Shown here: positions 52,201 through 60,269 of the stretch, one piece after another
Numbering within the stretch: the first letter of the stretch is position 1
How the letters are laid out: each line of letters opens with the position of its first letter
Origin: an uncultured bacterium
Lineage (GTDB): Bacteria > Verrucomicrobiota > Lentisphaeria > Victivallales > Victivallaceae
Direction of reading: 5' to 3'
Length of the DNA: 64,000 bases
Assembly: GCA_900551245.1 (NCBI GenBank)
Contig: URVC01000018.1
Span: 1 to 64,000, forward strand
The notes under the pieces: model-generated
Seen by the model: only the letters and a program-made list of their open reading frames with translations
Databases searched by the model: none
What the model was told of the DNA's origin: nothing
Translations under genes and position numbers: made by a program

Positions 52201-53941
52201 TTTCTACTCCTTCTCCATCTCCGGCCGCGCTCCCGGGGATGTCGGCATATTCGGCGACCGTGGGTACGGTGTGGGGTGCCACCTCGAAATGCTCGACCGG
52301 ATCACTTCCGCCACCGGCGACTGGGAGGGGCTGAAACGGGTCTGGCGCGATTCCGCTCCGCTCGCCCCGCCGGGGGCGGTCCGCGACGGGGAGACGGTCA
52401 CCGTGGATAAGATGCTCGGATACCAGAAAGGGGTCCATGACTGGGCGTGGATGGATGGCGGCAGCAACGATTCCGGCGACAACGGACCGGTGGTGGACTG
52501 TGCCCAGGCCGCCTATGGCGGATACGCTTCGCTGTTGCGCATGGCGAATGCGATGCGGGATCCCGACATGGGGAGAGTTGCCGCCTACCATCTGGCGAAG
52601 TCGCAGCTGCCGCTCATCGCGCGGACCGCGTTCCGCAACTACGGTCATGAGAACGGTCTTCTCGGCCCCGATCATCTGAATGCCGGTTTCCGGGAATTCA
52701 TTACGCCGGACTCCTACGCCAACAGCCCGATGACCGGTCTGACGCCGCGCAACGAGTACGACGGCTCCTTGGATTCGGTGATCTGCTATGCGCTCGTCGA
52801 CGGGTTTGACATCTTCTTCCCCTATGCGAAATATATCTGGAACGATCTCCGGCGCGATGAAAAAATCCGTTCGCTCTACTGGCCCAACCGCGATCACGGC
52901 GTCAGCCGGATGATGCTTCACCTCTATTCGCGGCTGGTCTGGCTGATGATCGACGGGATGCCGCAGGATCAGGCGCTTGCGTTGCTGGATCACTGGGCGC
53001 CGCCTGCCACCTATTTCCGGCGTCCCGCGGTGCGCGAAATCTATCCGGTCGCCCTTACCGGCGGGTGCCCGCTCACATTGACCGGATGGGATCCGCTGCC
53101 GGAGCCGGAATTCACCTTCGACCCGGCGGAACGCTGTGTGCGGCTGCGGTTTCGTTCCGTGCCGGAGGGGTATTCGTTCACCGGACTTTCCGCTTCGAAG
53201 CCGGCCGGGGTGCTGATCTCGGGAGAGAACGTACCGTACCGTTACGACTCCTCCACCCGGCAGTTGACAGTGGAGCTCCCGGCGGGCGAGGGGCAGCAGG
53301 TGGAAATCCGGTATTCCGCAATCGAACCGGGGCGTTTTGCTCCGCTGCCGCTGCCGCCGCGCCCGGAAGAGATGCCGGCGGCGAATGGATTGGAGCCGGA
53401 GAATTTTGTGCCGGTTCCCTTCTCCGCGGCCTGGAAGCCTTCGCCGGTTTCCGCCGGCGGAGCTCGTGAGACGGTGCTGTACCGTGCGGATTTTTCCGGT
53501 AAGGCTCCGGAGTGGAAGTTTCACTCCTGGGGGAGGGTTCCGTCGCCGGTGTCCGGCGGGTTCACCGGTGAGAATGGCCGTCCGCCGAAGGCGCTGGAGA
53601 TCTGTGCCGTCGAACACGACTATGCCGGACGGGTTTCGCCGCGGATTCCGCTCCCCGCCGGACGGAAGGAGCTGGTGTTGCGCGGGAGTCTGAGCCTTTC
53701 CCCCGACTACCGGGGCAACAGACCGCGCATGTTCTTCTGGAGCGGGAAATCGGCTCACTTCTTTGAACTGCCCCGTCCCCGTCCGGGGATGAAACAGCGG
53801 TTTGAAATCGTTCTGCCGGTCGCGAAGCTGCCGGCGGGAACCGGCGAAATCCTTCTCCAGCTGGTCAGCAGTTTCACAGACGGGCAGGACAAACCGGCGG
53901 GAAGTGTGTTCTTCCACGAGCTTTCCCTCTCCTGCCGGTGA
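49250..53941 (+). CDS. Very large secreted protein of unknown family (cassette 3)
   Basis: Protein of 1563 residues with a signal peptide (1-23). The N-terminal 220 residues are beta-rich, resembling a LamG/concanavalin-like lectin domain. A jelly-roll-like segment follows (about 260-360), then a helical part (about 380-500) and a long middle region with many Trp, Tyr and Asp. Segments around 1030-1230 (for example HDWAWMDGGSNDSGDNGP and NYGHENGLLGPDH) look like an alpha/alpha-toroid enzyme core, as in several polysaccharide lyases and hydrolases. A C-terminal beta domain (about 1400-1560) closes the protein. No catalytic signature is certain. GGAGGGGG precedes the ATG. Position after regulator and prepilin-like genes suggests a carbohydrate target. 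Confidence 0.75.
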   Translation: MKFRIVAVAVVCLLGGMSVPAVTVEENFREYADFDSAHHRWMFRGVGGEVIDGEYRFNGVSIEEPIQPDIRPLLVLGVPRDFPAGPTLQLEAEIAVGRRGYSFLSAEGKFARRIGVAILPQPFSRGHRDPANLPAVLLTLDREADGRRAVRFGCEGKLDFTPERKVLYDAGNWRDDAVYRFMVSLEGELVSGTISDEAGKVLYRAELRGSGFPRVFRTAYPAFANLRQEGAIRKFRAENNGPVVKEAPLIPRMSSWQVVINGTAKSVRPDSRCRLDIGKLAGGHGLGRRATITFELDSPRAGTVPAEVQGDWFWKLSLNGKSLIDLSRKGNGSGKVYSLDLPLRAGKNRMEAEVGSGSEGWSFRFRPFDAAMHREQQSAARLYGSDRILWNIDRLFDDERNLARHGVRVPELAGELAALRRRVPEELTCRDTGEYDQRLAAAFRKVYDGYRILHFADLQKELEAIAQIIGREENAGNKLAEQEQAMRRAFAAGKSADFDRIAAEAAQQISLIRDKQEGFREGVTFGRSFGRFGWMTGDRVSRYSSGDGLLANQVLASGALLRQYVTSADGKRPWRVNFRFSGDRDAAKAAELGALPKLNSSGEVKFGYDPSSFYSGSTPKEVVVRACNWIRKQFSFGADLTIDMSLASPALLLESPCHLFSLEDPTVAPPTHFGYRDREGKIISRKLGNGVIYDRRRDGELGRNWILFWSENNAAADLAGHRGSVPLALYFQYQPERIERSAGRVTVTLGRNGALWLDTPFGARIQPAGNWHGNLPPAAAGRCDVHAQAALAYPVEAREFYRLREDGQLEIVNHFSYRLFEQNSWNLVPRKFAPLPPVLTLMKEHGFDAVLPAGTVKLGYPTIYGPLAAVEGDRVCYTLPVPAVGRMTFPRNLAAEPARVAELVRENEKWIEGNRYRNYCENIARNWYSIRDGLGHPVKAWQYLPGEFREYLAGLFRFETQRLSSYRLFRYWRSLVEPYTGSKYFYSFSISGRAPGDVGIFGDRGYGVGCHLEMLDRITSATGDWEGLKRVWRDSAPLAPPGAVRDGETVTVDKMLGYQKGVHDWAWMDGGSNDSGDNGPVVDCAQAAYGGYASLLRMANAMRDPDMGRVAAYHLAKSQLPLIARTAFRNYGHENGLLGPDHLNAGFREFITPDSYANSPMTGLTPRNEYDGSLDSVICYALVDGFDIFFPYAKYIWNDLRRDEKIRSLYWPNRDHGVSRMMLHLYSRLVWLMIDGMPQDQALALLDHWAPPATYFRRPAVREIYPVALTGGCPLTLTGWDPLPEPEFTFDPAERCVRLRFRSVPEGYSFTGLSASKPAGVLISGENVPYRYDSSTRQLTVELPAGEGQQVEIRYSAIEPGRFAPLPLPPRPEEMPAANGLEPENFVPVPFSAAWKPSPVSAGGARETVLYRADFSGKAPEWKFHSWGRVPSPVSGGFTGENGRPPKALEICAVEHDYAGRVSPRIPLPAGRKELVLRGSLSLSPDYRGNRPRMFFWSGKSAHFFELPRPRPGMKQRFEIVLPVAKLPAGTGEILLQLVSSFTDGQDKPAGSVFFHELSLSCR

Positions 53942-53944
53942 GCG

Positions 53945-53984
53945 AAATCCCCTGCCGCAACGTACCCGCGGCAGGGGATTTTTT
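53945..53984 (+). terminator. Rho-independent terminator
   Basis: Fourteen-bp perfect stem AAATCCCCTGCCGC (53945-53958) and GCGGCAGGGGATTT (53968-53981), 9-nt loop, and T run 53979-53984. It ends cassette 3, and may also serve the converging gene. Confidence 0.88.
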
Positions 53985-55846
53985 CATGGAAGTTGCGCCT
54001 CGCTTTCCGCGGGGGGCTCTTCGAGCGCGTACTCCCATTTCCCCAGGGTGAGGCCGTCTGCGGAACGGTACTCCTCTGTCGAGAAGTTCGCCGTCACCGA
54101 AATTCCGTTGGAGAAGCGCGTTTTCTGCACCAGCCGGTCCGGCGTCAGATATTCGAACGACACCATCCGGGCGAATCCTGTCCGCCGCGCCACTTTCGTC
54201 GCCCGCGCATAGGAGGCCGCAATCTCCTCCTTCTGCTCCTCCCACTGGCTCGCCGAGAGGCTGTAGAGCGGCGGCTCCCCGTAGAGCGCGTCGAAGAGAT
54301 CCCGCAGCGGCATCAGCTCCGGGACGCTGTTCGAACTGTCCCCCCAGTACCAGTAGCTCACCACGCAGTCGTGGTAGACCAGCTCCCACAGCGGAATCCG
54401 GTATCGCGGGTTGAGCATGTACTGCCGGATCTGCGGCGGAATCTCTTCGCCGCGGTACTGGGTGGTCATGCGCCGCCCCGCGTCCGGCGCCCGGAGCTGG
54501 GAGGGGCTGAGCATCCCCTCGGAGAAGTGAAACGCCGCGGCGGTCGCCTCGCTGCCCACCTCCACGCCGCAGACCAGCCCGATGTCCGCGAGAAAGCGCA
54601 GCTGTGTGTTGATGTAGCGCAGGGAATCGGAGCGGGTTGCCGGATGCAGCACGTGATAGCACTCCGCAAGAATGGAGCCGGCCTGCACGTCGATGAAGCG
54701 GGAGTTGTAGCCGACCTTCTCCACATCCGGCGGAACGTTCTCCATCGTGAGCTTCAATGCCGGAATGTCGCAGACCGCATGTTGTGGATAGAGTTTGCCG
54801 TCCAGCCCGTGCACCTGCCACGCCCGGGCGAGATTCCCGTCGCGGTCGACCCGGACGATTTCCGGCCACTGTTTCGTGTTGACGCTCCGCTTCACCCGGT
54901 ACGGAATGATCTGGTCGACGCAGGGTTTCGGCAGAACATCCCGGTAGATGTCGTACTTGCCGACCAGACAGCCCCGGCGTTTCAGCTCGGCGCAATCCTC
55001 CGGCGTCTCGCCCTCGAAGGAGTTCCAGAGCAGCCGGTCCATCCCGAGTTTCCGGAGGTCGTCGGCGACGCGGCGGACGTTGCGCGGGGGCCGCTCCGGC
55101 TCCTCCGGGCGGCCGTAGAGGCGGTTCATGTTGTTGTCGTCCCAGAGCCAGAAATCGGCCGCGCCGATCAGCTTCTCCAGCTCCGGCGTGTGGCGGCACT
55201 TCTCCTGGAGCGTCACCACCATGCCCTGCGATTCGCGCCAGGCGCGGTATCGGGCCGCCGCCGGCGCGAGCCCTTCGGCGAAGAAATAACGGATCGCCCG
55301 CGCGTAGCCCCATTGCCCCTTTTCCCCCTTCCAGACCACCCGGCTGTGGCGCAATCCGTCGAACGGCGCGTTGTCGAGCTCCGCGTCGGAGCCGTACTCG
55401 ACGCCGGTGAGGACACAGAGGCCGTCGCGCAGAAAGCCGAACAGAGACATCGACGCCTGATTCCCCGCGTAAAACGCCATCCGCCCGGGGAGGGGAAACT
55501 CCAGTTCCGCCGCCGGGACGGCGTAGCCGGTTCCGAAGGGATAGATTCCGACATCCCCTGGTTCCATTTTCCACGCGGGCGGCCAGGCGATCTCCTCCGG
55601 CATCGGGCCGTCGCCGTCGAGGCGGAGCTGTACGCCGCCGGACTCCGGCAGTGTGAACGACGCATGCAATGCGAAGCCGCCGCAGTCGAGATCGAGTTCG
55701 AGAGAGCCGGTCTCCGCCGTCGCGCGGGTGACCGGATACGCCGACGGGAGGGTTTCGAACTCGCGGTTCTTCTCCTTCCAGCGGAGGAGAAGCGTTCCAG
55801 CCTCAGTCAGCCGGAGGGCGAAAGCATCATTTTCAAGCGGGAGCAT
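53984..55846 (-). CDS. GH101-like glycoside hydrolase, cytoplasmic
   Basis: Protein of 620 residues without a signal peptide. The N-terminal beta-sandwich (about 1-190) is followed by a TIM-barrel-like region (about 215-500) with DFWLWDDNNMNRL, KYDIYRDVLPKP, DRDGNLARAWQVHG, DVQAGSILAECYHV and GVEVGSE, then a C-terminal beta domain. The pattern most resembles proteins related to GH101/GH129 (endo- or exo-alpha-N-acetylgalactosaminidase type, DUF5696 group), but the family is not certain. AAGGAG precedes the ATG. It lies 31 bp after the GntR-type regulator on the same strand, which probably controls it. Confidence 0.6.
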   Translation of the reverse strand: MLPLENDAFALRLTEAGTLLLRWKEKNREFETLPSAYPVTRATAETGSLELDLDCGGFALHASFTLPESGGVQLRLDGDGPMPEEIAWPPAWKMEPGDVGIYPFGTGYAVPAAELEFPLPGRMAFYAGNQASMSLFGFLRDGLCVLTGVEYGSDAELDNAPFDGLRHSRVVWKGEKGQWGYARAIRYFFAEGLAPAAARYRAWRESQGMVVTLQEKCRHTPELEKLIGAADFWLWDDNNMNRLYGRPEEPERPPRNVRRVADDLRKLGMDRLLWNSFEGETPEDCAELKRRGCLVGKYDIYRDVLPKPCVDQIIPYRVKRSVNTKQWPEIVRVDRDGNLARAWQVHGLDGKLYPQHAVCDIPALKLTMENVPPDVEKVGYNSRFIDVQAGSILAECYHVLHPATRSDSLRYINTQLRFLADIGLVCGVEVGSEATAAAFHFSEGMLSPSQLRAPDAGRRMTTQYRGEEIPPQIRQYMLNPRYRIPLWELVYHDCVVSYWYWGDSSNSVPELMPLRDLFDALYGEPPLYSLSASQWEEQKEEIAASYARATKVARRTGFARMVSFEYLTPDRLVQKTRFSNGISVTANFSTEEYRSADGLTLGKWEYALEEPPAESEAQLP

Positions 55847-55877
55847 ACGATATGGTTCTCCTTACGAGGGGTTGGTT

Positions 55878-56957
55878 TCACTTTGCCGCAGGAAAATGCG
55901 TGGTCTCTTCCTGCGAAAAATCGGTCGGCTGAATCGAAATCAGCCGGGATTCCAGCTTCTTCCGGATGAATCCGAATCCCGGGTTTTCGATCTGACGGAT
56001 CAGCAGTTCCGCGGCGCATTTCCCCAGCTCTTCAAATGGCGGCTTCACCGTCAGCAGTTCGTGTGGCAGAAACGCGGTGAGCGAGGCGTGGTCGAAGCCG
56101 GAGAGCCGGATTCCGTCGAGCCGGATTCCCCGCCGGTGCGCGTCGCGGATGAGGTCGCCCGCGCAGACGTCGTTGAGACAGCAGACCGCGTCGGGGCGTT
56201 TGCCCGCGTGGCGGAACTGTTCGAAAAAGCGCTCCGTCTCCTCCGGCGAACTCTCCCGGGTGCGGAGGAGTTCCGGCCGCGCCTTCAGGCGGCACCGTTT
56301 CAACCCCTCCAGAAATCCCTGCTTGCGTTCGCGGGTGGCGCTGAGGCTGAGTCCGGCATTGCTGTAGAGGGCGAAACGGCGGCACTTCTCCCGGTAGAGG
56401 AGGCGGACGATCTTCGCGATGGCGTCGCCGTTTTCAAACGTGAGCAGATTCCCGTCGATTCCCTGCGGCAGGCGGACCAGAAAGAGGGTGGGAATGCCGC
56501 TGTGCACCAGAGGCGGGAACGCCTTCTTGTCGTTCCGGTCGGGGTCGGCATAGACCACCATTCCGGCAGGGTTGCGGGCGATTGCGGTGTTGAGAATCCG
56601 TTCCTGAGAGGCCGCGTCGCCGCACAGCGGAATGATGGAGCTCAGATAGTTCGCCTCCGCCGCCGCCCGGCTGAACTCCCGGAGTGTGAGGGCGAAAAAG
56701 GTGAGGTCGTAGCAGAGGAACACCAGTTCGCGCGAGATCACCCGGCTGTTCCCGGTCACCAGGTTGCCGACGCCGTTGATCGTGCGGATCAGATTCCGCC
56801 GGGCGAGTTCCGCCAGGGCGCGGCGGAGCGTCGGCTTGCTGACCTGAAACGATTCGGCCAGCGCCTGTTCCGACGGCAGAAAACTGCCGATCGCCATCCG
56901 GCTCACCCGTTTTTCCAGCTCCCCGACCAGAGCGGGGTAGAGACTGCTCCGTGCCAT
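55878..56957 (-). CDS. GntR-type DNA-binding domain fused to a LacI-type sensor, AraR-like regulator
   Basis: Protein of 359 residues. The GntR winged helix (about 5-72) has LEKRVSRMAIGSFLPSEQALAESFQVSKPTL-type elements and a wing with RTINGVGNLV. A periplasmic-binding-protein-like sensor (about 77-340) follows, with VVYADPDRNDKKAF, AVCCLNDVCAGDLI and RLSGFDHASL. It has the same architecture as the regulator at 37261 but is divergent in sequence. It is the first gene of a two-gene unit with the GH101-like enzyme. Confidence 0.88.
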   Translation of the reverse strand: MARSSLYPALVGELEKRVSRMAIGSFLPSEQALAESFQVSKPTLRRALAELARRNLIRTINGVGNLVTGNSRVISRELVFLCYDLTFFALTLREFSRAAAEANYLSSIIPLCGDAASQERILNTAIARNPAGMVVYADPDRNDKKAFPPLVHSGIPTLFLVRLPQGIDGNLLTFENGDAIAKIVRLLYREKCRRFALYSNAGLSLSATRERKQGFLEGLKRCRLKARPELLRTRESSPEETERFFEQFRHAGKRPDAVCCLNDVCAGDLIRDAHRRGIRLDGIRLSGFDHASLTAFLPHELLTVKPPFEELGKCAAELLIRQIENPGFGFIRKKLESRLISIQPTDFSQEETTHFPAAK

Positions 56958-56993
56958 TTGCCATGTTCCTGCGTCGCTGATTCTCTCTGGTAC

Positions 56994-57021
56994 AAGATAG
57001 TTCCCCGGCGGGAAAATGCAA
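56994..57021 (-). promoter_or_regulatory. Candidate promoter of the regulator/GH101-like unit
   Basis: Minus strand TTGCAT (57021..57016), 16-bp spacer and TATCTT (56999..56994), about 37 bp upstream of the regulator start codon. Confidence 0.4.
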
Positions 57022-57193
57022 GCATGAAATGTAATTTTTGAATAATTATTTTAAAGTTATTGCCATGAAATTTACAGAATATAAGGAGGAATAAGTGGAT
57101 TTTTTCGCGGGAATGGCGGTTGCTCTGCCGGAATTCCGGCTAGTTTGATATGTTGTAAAAATGAAAATAATTTTTCCGGTAAGGAGCCCGATA

Positions 57194-57228
57194 CAAAACG
57201 GGCCGCGATGGGGAACACCGCGGCCCGT
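57194..57228 (-). terminator. Terminator of the uronate operon
   Basis: Ten-bp perfect stem ACGGGCCGCG (57198-57207) with CGCGGCCCGT (57219-57228), 11-nt loop, followed on the minus strand by a short TTTTG tract. It lies just past the uxaA stop codon. Confidence 0.75.
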
Positions 57229-57241
57229 CCTTTTTCCCGGT

Positions 57242-58747
57242 TCAGAGGGTGACGCCGTCCTTGAAGATGGCGATCTCCTGATAGCGGTAGGTTTCGTTGC
57301 GCGCCTCGATTTCGCCCGAAGCGAGCCGGATCACGTAGTCGAACAGCTCCCTGCCGAGCTCCTCGAGCGTGACGCCGCCGTGAACCAGCACACCGGCGTC
57401 GAAATCGATCCAGTTCGGCTTCCGTTCGGCCAGCTCGTGGTTGGTGGCGATCTTCACCGTCGGAACCGGTCCGCCGAACGGCGTGCCGCGCCCGGTGCTG
57501 AAGAGCACGATCTGGGCGCCCGCCGCCGTCAGCACCGTCGTGGCGACCATGTCGTTGCCGGGGCCGGAGAGCAGATTGAGCCCCGGGGTGCGGAGCGATT
57601 CCCCGTAGCCGAGCACGTCGACCACTTCGCCGGTGCCGCCCTTCTGGGTGCAGCCGAGCGATTTCTCCTCCAGCGTCGAGATGCCGCCGGCCTTGTTGCC
57701 GGGGGAGGGGTTCTCGTAAACCACCTGCCCGTGGCGGATGAAGTAGGCCTTGAAGTCGTTGACCATCTTGACGCAACGCTCGAAGACGTCGCGGTTGCAA
57801 CAACGGTTCATCAGCAGTGTCTCCGCGCCGAACATCTCGGGCACTTCGGTCAGCACCGAGGTGCCGCCCGCCGCCGTCAGCAGGTCGGAGAAGCGGCCGA
57901 TCAGCGGGTTCGCGGTGATGCCGGAGAGCCCGTCGGAGCCGCCGCACTTCAACCCGACCTTGAGTTCCGAAACCGGAACCGGTTCGCGTTCGAGTTTCGC
58001 CGCCTGTTCCGCGAGTTCGGCCAGCAGTTTCAGACCCTCGTCGTACTCACTGCCGTCCTCCTGCGCTTTCAGAAAGCGGATGCGCGAACGGTCGCAGTCC
58101 CCCAGCCGCTTCTGGAAGCTCTCGAGCGTGTTGTTCTCACAGCCGAGCGCGACGATGAGCACGCCGCCGGCGTTGGGGTGCTTCGCCAGCGCGGCGAGCA
58201 TGTTCGCGGTGGTTTCGTGGTCGTCGCCGAGCTGCGAACAGCCGTAGGGGTGCGGAAACGCCAGCACCCGCCGGACCGATCTTTGCGGCAGCTGCTGCTC
58301 GAAGTCGCGGGCGAGATTCTCCGCGAGCTTGTTGACGCAGCCGACCGTCGGAATGATCCAGAGGTCGTTGCGCACGCCGACCGTGCCGTCGGCGCGGCGG
58401 AATCCCAGGAAGGTCCGGCCCGCCTCCGTCGCCGGAAGCGGAGCGGGCGGCACCGGATTGTAGGTGTACTCCAGTTCCCCCGCGAGCCGGGTCTTGAGGT
58501 TGTGGGTGTGGACGAACTCCCCGGGAGCGATGTCGCGCGTCGCTTCGCCGATCGGCATGTCATACTTGATGACCGCCGTCCCCGCCGGAATCGCTTTCAG
58601 CGCGAACTTGTGGCCGCGCCCGACCGCTCCGGAGAGGGTGACCTCGAGCCCGTCGACACAGCAGTGTTCCCCGGCGGCGAGGTCGGTCAGCGCGACGGCG
58701 ACGTTGTCGGTCCGTCCGATTCTGAGGTAGCGCGGAGCTTCGGCCAT
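57242..58747 (-). CDS. uxaA: Altronate dehydratase
   Basis: Cytoplasmic Fe-dependent enzyme of 501 residues converting D-altronate to 2-keto-3-deoxy-D-gluconate in galacturonate catabolism. The N-terminal SAF domain (about 10-100) contains DNVAVALTDLAAG and the later HTHNLKTRL. The catalytic C-terminal domain has GFRRADGTVGVRNDLWIIPTVGCVN, HPYGCSQLGDDH, LGCENNT, GLKCGGSDGLSGITANPL and STGRGTPFGGPVPTVKIATN. Normal UxaA length. It starts two bases after the uxaB stop, with GGAGAAA as ribosome binding site, and is the last gene of a four-gene operon. Confidence 0.95.
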   Translation of the reverse strand: MAEAPRYLRIGRTDNVAVALTDLAAGEHCCVDGLEVTLSGAVGRGHKFALKAIPAGTAVIKYDMPIGEATRDIAPGEFVHTHNLKTRLAGELEYTYNPVPPAPLPATEAGRTFLGFRRADGTVGVRNDLWIIPTVGCVNKLAENLARDFEQQLPQRSVRRVLAFPHPYGCSQLGDDHETTANMLAALAKHPNAGGVLIVALGCENNTLESFQKRLGDCDRSRIRFLKAQEDGSEYDEGLKLLAELAEQAAKLEREPVPVSELKVGLKCGGSDGLSGITANPLIGRFSDLLTAAGGTSVLTEVPEMFGAETLLMNRCCNRDVFERCVKMVNDFKAYFIRHGQVVYENPSPGNKAGGISTLEEKSLGCTQKGGTGEVVDVLGYGESLRTPGLNLLSGPGNDMVATTVLTAAGAQIVLFSTGRGTPFGGPVPTVKIATNHELAERKPNWIDFDAGVLVHGGVTLEELGRELFDYVIRLASGEIEARNETYRYQEIAIFKDGVTL

Positions 58748-58749
58748 GG

Positions 58750-60252
58750 TTATTTCTCCAGGAGTTTCTCGACCGCGGGAGTGATGCCGAGCTCGTCAAT
58801 CGAACGGAGGTCGGCGGCGGCGCGGGCGGTGAAGCCCGGAATCGTGTTGAGATCCATGCCCCAGAAGTCGGTGCGCGCCATCACCGTGCGGATGAACGCC
58901 TCGTAGTCGCCGCTCTGCTTCAGGCGGTCGAATTCGGCGTTGAGGAAGGCGATCTTCTCCGCATCGTCGCGGATCGGATACGCGCCCGCCGCACGCTTGC
59001 CGGACCAGTTGCCCGCCGCGTCAACCGTGCCGCGATAGAAGCTGAGCAGTGCGGCGAAGCTGAAGGCGAGCACCTTCGGCAGCTTGCCGTTGATCTTCTC
59101 GTAGTCGATCAGCGACGGCAGCACCCGGACCTGCCACTTCGAAATCGAGTTGAGCGAAATCGAGATGAGCTGGTGGTTGGCGAAGGGGTTGAGGAAGCGC
59201 TCGATGATCGATTCGGCGAACGCCTTCTTCTCGTCGTCGGGGAGCTGGACGGTCGGGAACACCTCTTCAAAGAGCGCGGTCCGCAGATAGTTGCCGAAGA
59301 GCTTGTCGCCGGTCATCTGATCGACGAAGTCGAATCCGGCCTGATAGGCGGCCAGGACACTCGAGGTGTGTCCGCCGTTGAGGAAACGGACCTTGCGGCT
59401 GCGGTACGGGGTCTGGTTCTTCGTCCAGACGACGTGGAGACCGGCTTCGGCGAAGGGGATCACCGCGCGGTACTTCTCATCGCCTTCGATCACGAAGAGG
59501 TGGAAGATTTCGCCGCAGTCGATCAGGTTGTCCTGATAGCCGAGCTTGTTGCACCAGTCGGCGGCCTCGTTGCGCGGATATCCGGCGACGATGCGGTCGA
59601 CCAGCGTGTTCATGAAGGCGCACTCCTCCTTGACGTAGTTCTCGAATCCGGCGCCGAGCTTCCAGTCGGCGGCGTAGCGGAGGATGCAGTCACGCAGCGT
59701 CGAACCGTTCTTGTCGATGAGTTCGCAGGGGACGAGCACCAGCCCCTTCTGCCCCGCCTTGAACCGCTCGAAGAGCAGACTGGTGAGCTTGGCCGGGTAG
59801 GTGACCTGCGTTTTGCCGGGGGTGTAGGGTTCCGGCTTGTATTCGATGCCCGCTTCGGTGGTGTTCGAGAAGACCAGCTGCAGATCGGGCGAGACGGCGC
59901 ACTTGACGATCGCCTCCCAGTCGCTGTCGGTCTTGAGGCACCCCTTGACGCAGGTGATGATGCGCTTGTATTCGGCGGGGGCGCCGTTCTCCATGCCGCG
60001 GAGGATCAGCGTGTAGAGGCCGTCCTGCGCGTTGATGAGGTCGGCGGTTCCCTGCGGCAGCGGCTGAACCAGCTGGACCATGCCGTTGAACTTGCCCGCT
60101 TCGTTGGACTTGTCGATCATCCAGTCGATGAAGGCGCGCAGGAAGTTGCCTTCGCCGAACTGCATGACCTTGACCGGATACTCCTTCTGAGGACCGATTT
60201 CCAGGCCCGGCGTGTGGATCGACGGCAGAAGCTTGCGATTGAGTGTTTCCAT
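58750..60252 (-). CDS. uxaB: Tagaturonate reductase (altronate oxidoreductase)
   Basis: NAD-dependent enzyme of 500 residues of the polyol-specific long-chain dehydrogenase family, reducing tagaturonate to altronate. VKVMQFGEGNFLRAFIDWMID is the nucleotide-binding signature. VFSNTTEAGIEY, PCELIDKNGSTL, LNGGHTSSVLAAY and the C-terminal helical domain fit UxaB better than UxuB. Two adjacent ATGs exist (60255 and 60252); the second has better spacing from GAGGTG. UxaC, the isomerase that would complete the branch, is not in the window. Confidence 0.93.
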   Translation of the reverse strand: METLNRKLLPSIHTPGLEIGPQKEYPVKVMQFGEGNFLRAFIDWMIDKSNEAGKFNGMVQLVQPLPQGTADLINAQDGLYTLILRGMENGAPAEYKRIITCVKGCLKTDSDWEAIVKCAVSPDLQLVFSNTTEAGIEYKPEPYTPGKTQVTYPAKLTSLLFERFKAGQKGLVLVPCELIDKNGSTLRDCILRYAADWKLGAGFENYVKEECAFMNTLVDRIVAGYPRNEAADWCNKLGYQDNLIDCGEIFHLFVIEGDEKYRAVIPFAEAGLHVVWTKNQTPYRSRKVRFLNGGHTSSVLAAYQAGFDFVDQMTGDKLFGNYLRTALFEEVFPTVQLPDDEKKAFAESIIERFLNPFANHQLISISLNSISKWQVRVLPSLIDYEKINGKLPKVLAFSFAALLSFYRGTVDAAGNWSGKRAAGAYPIRDDAEKIAFLNAEFDRLKQSGDYEAFIRTVMARTDFWGMDLNTIPGFTARAAADLRSIDELGITPAVEKLLEK

Positions 60253-60269
60253 CATTCACCTCTCTATGG

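Noticed and set aside
49205..53917. A 1570-codon open frame on the minus strand opposite the large secreted protein
   Set aside because: It is the mirror frame of a GC-rich gene. The + strand frame has a signal peptide, ribosome binding site and terminator, while the minus frame has Arg/Pro-rich, motif-free sequence. The same reasoning removes the other long antisense frames.
57155..57185. Third copy of the AAAATATTTTC operator near 57165
   Set aside because: Only the left half (ATGAAAAT) matches; the right half is broken, and it sits downstream of uxaA rather than before a promoter.
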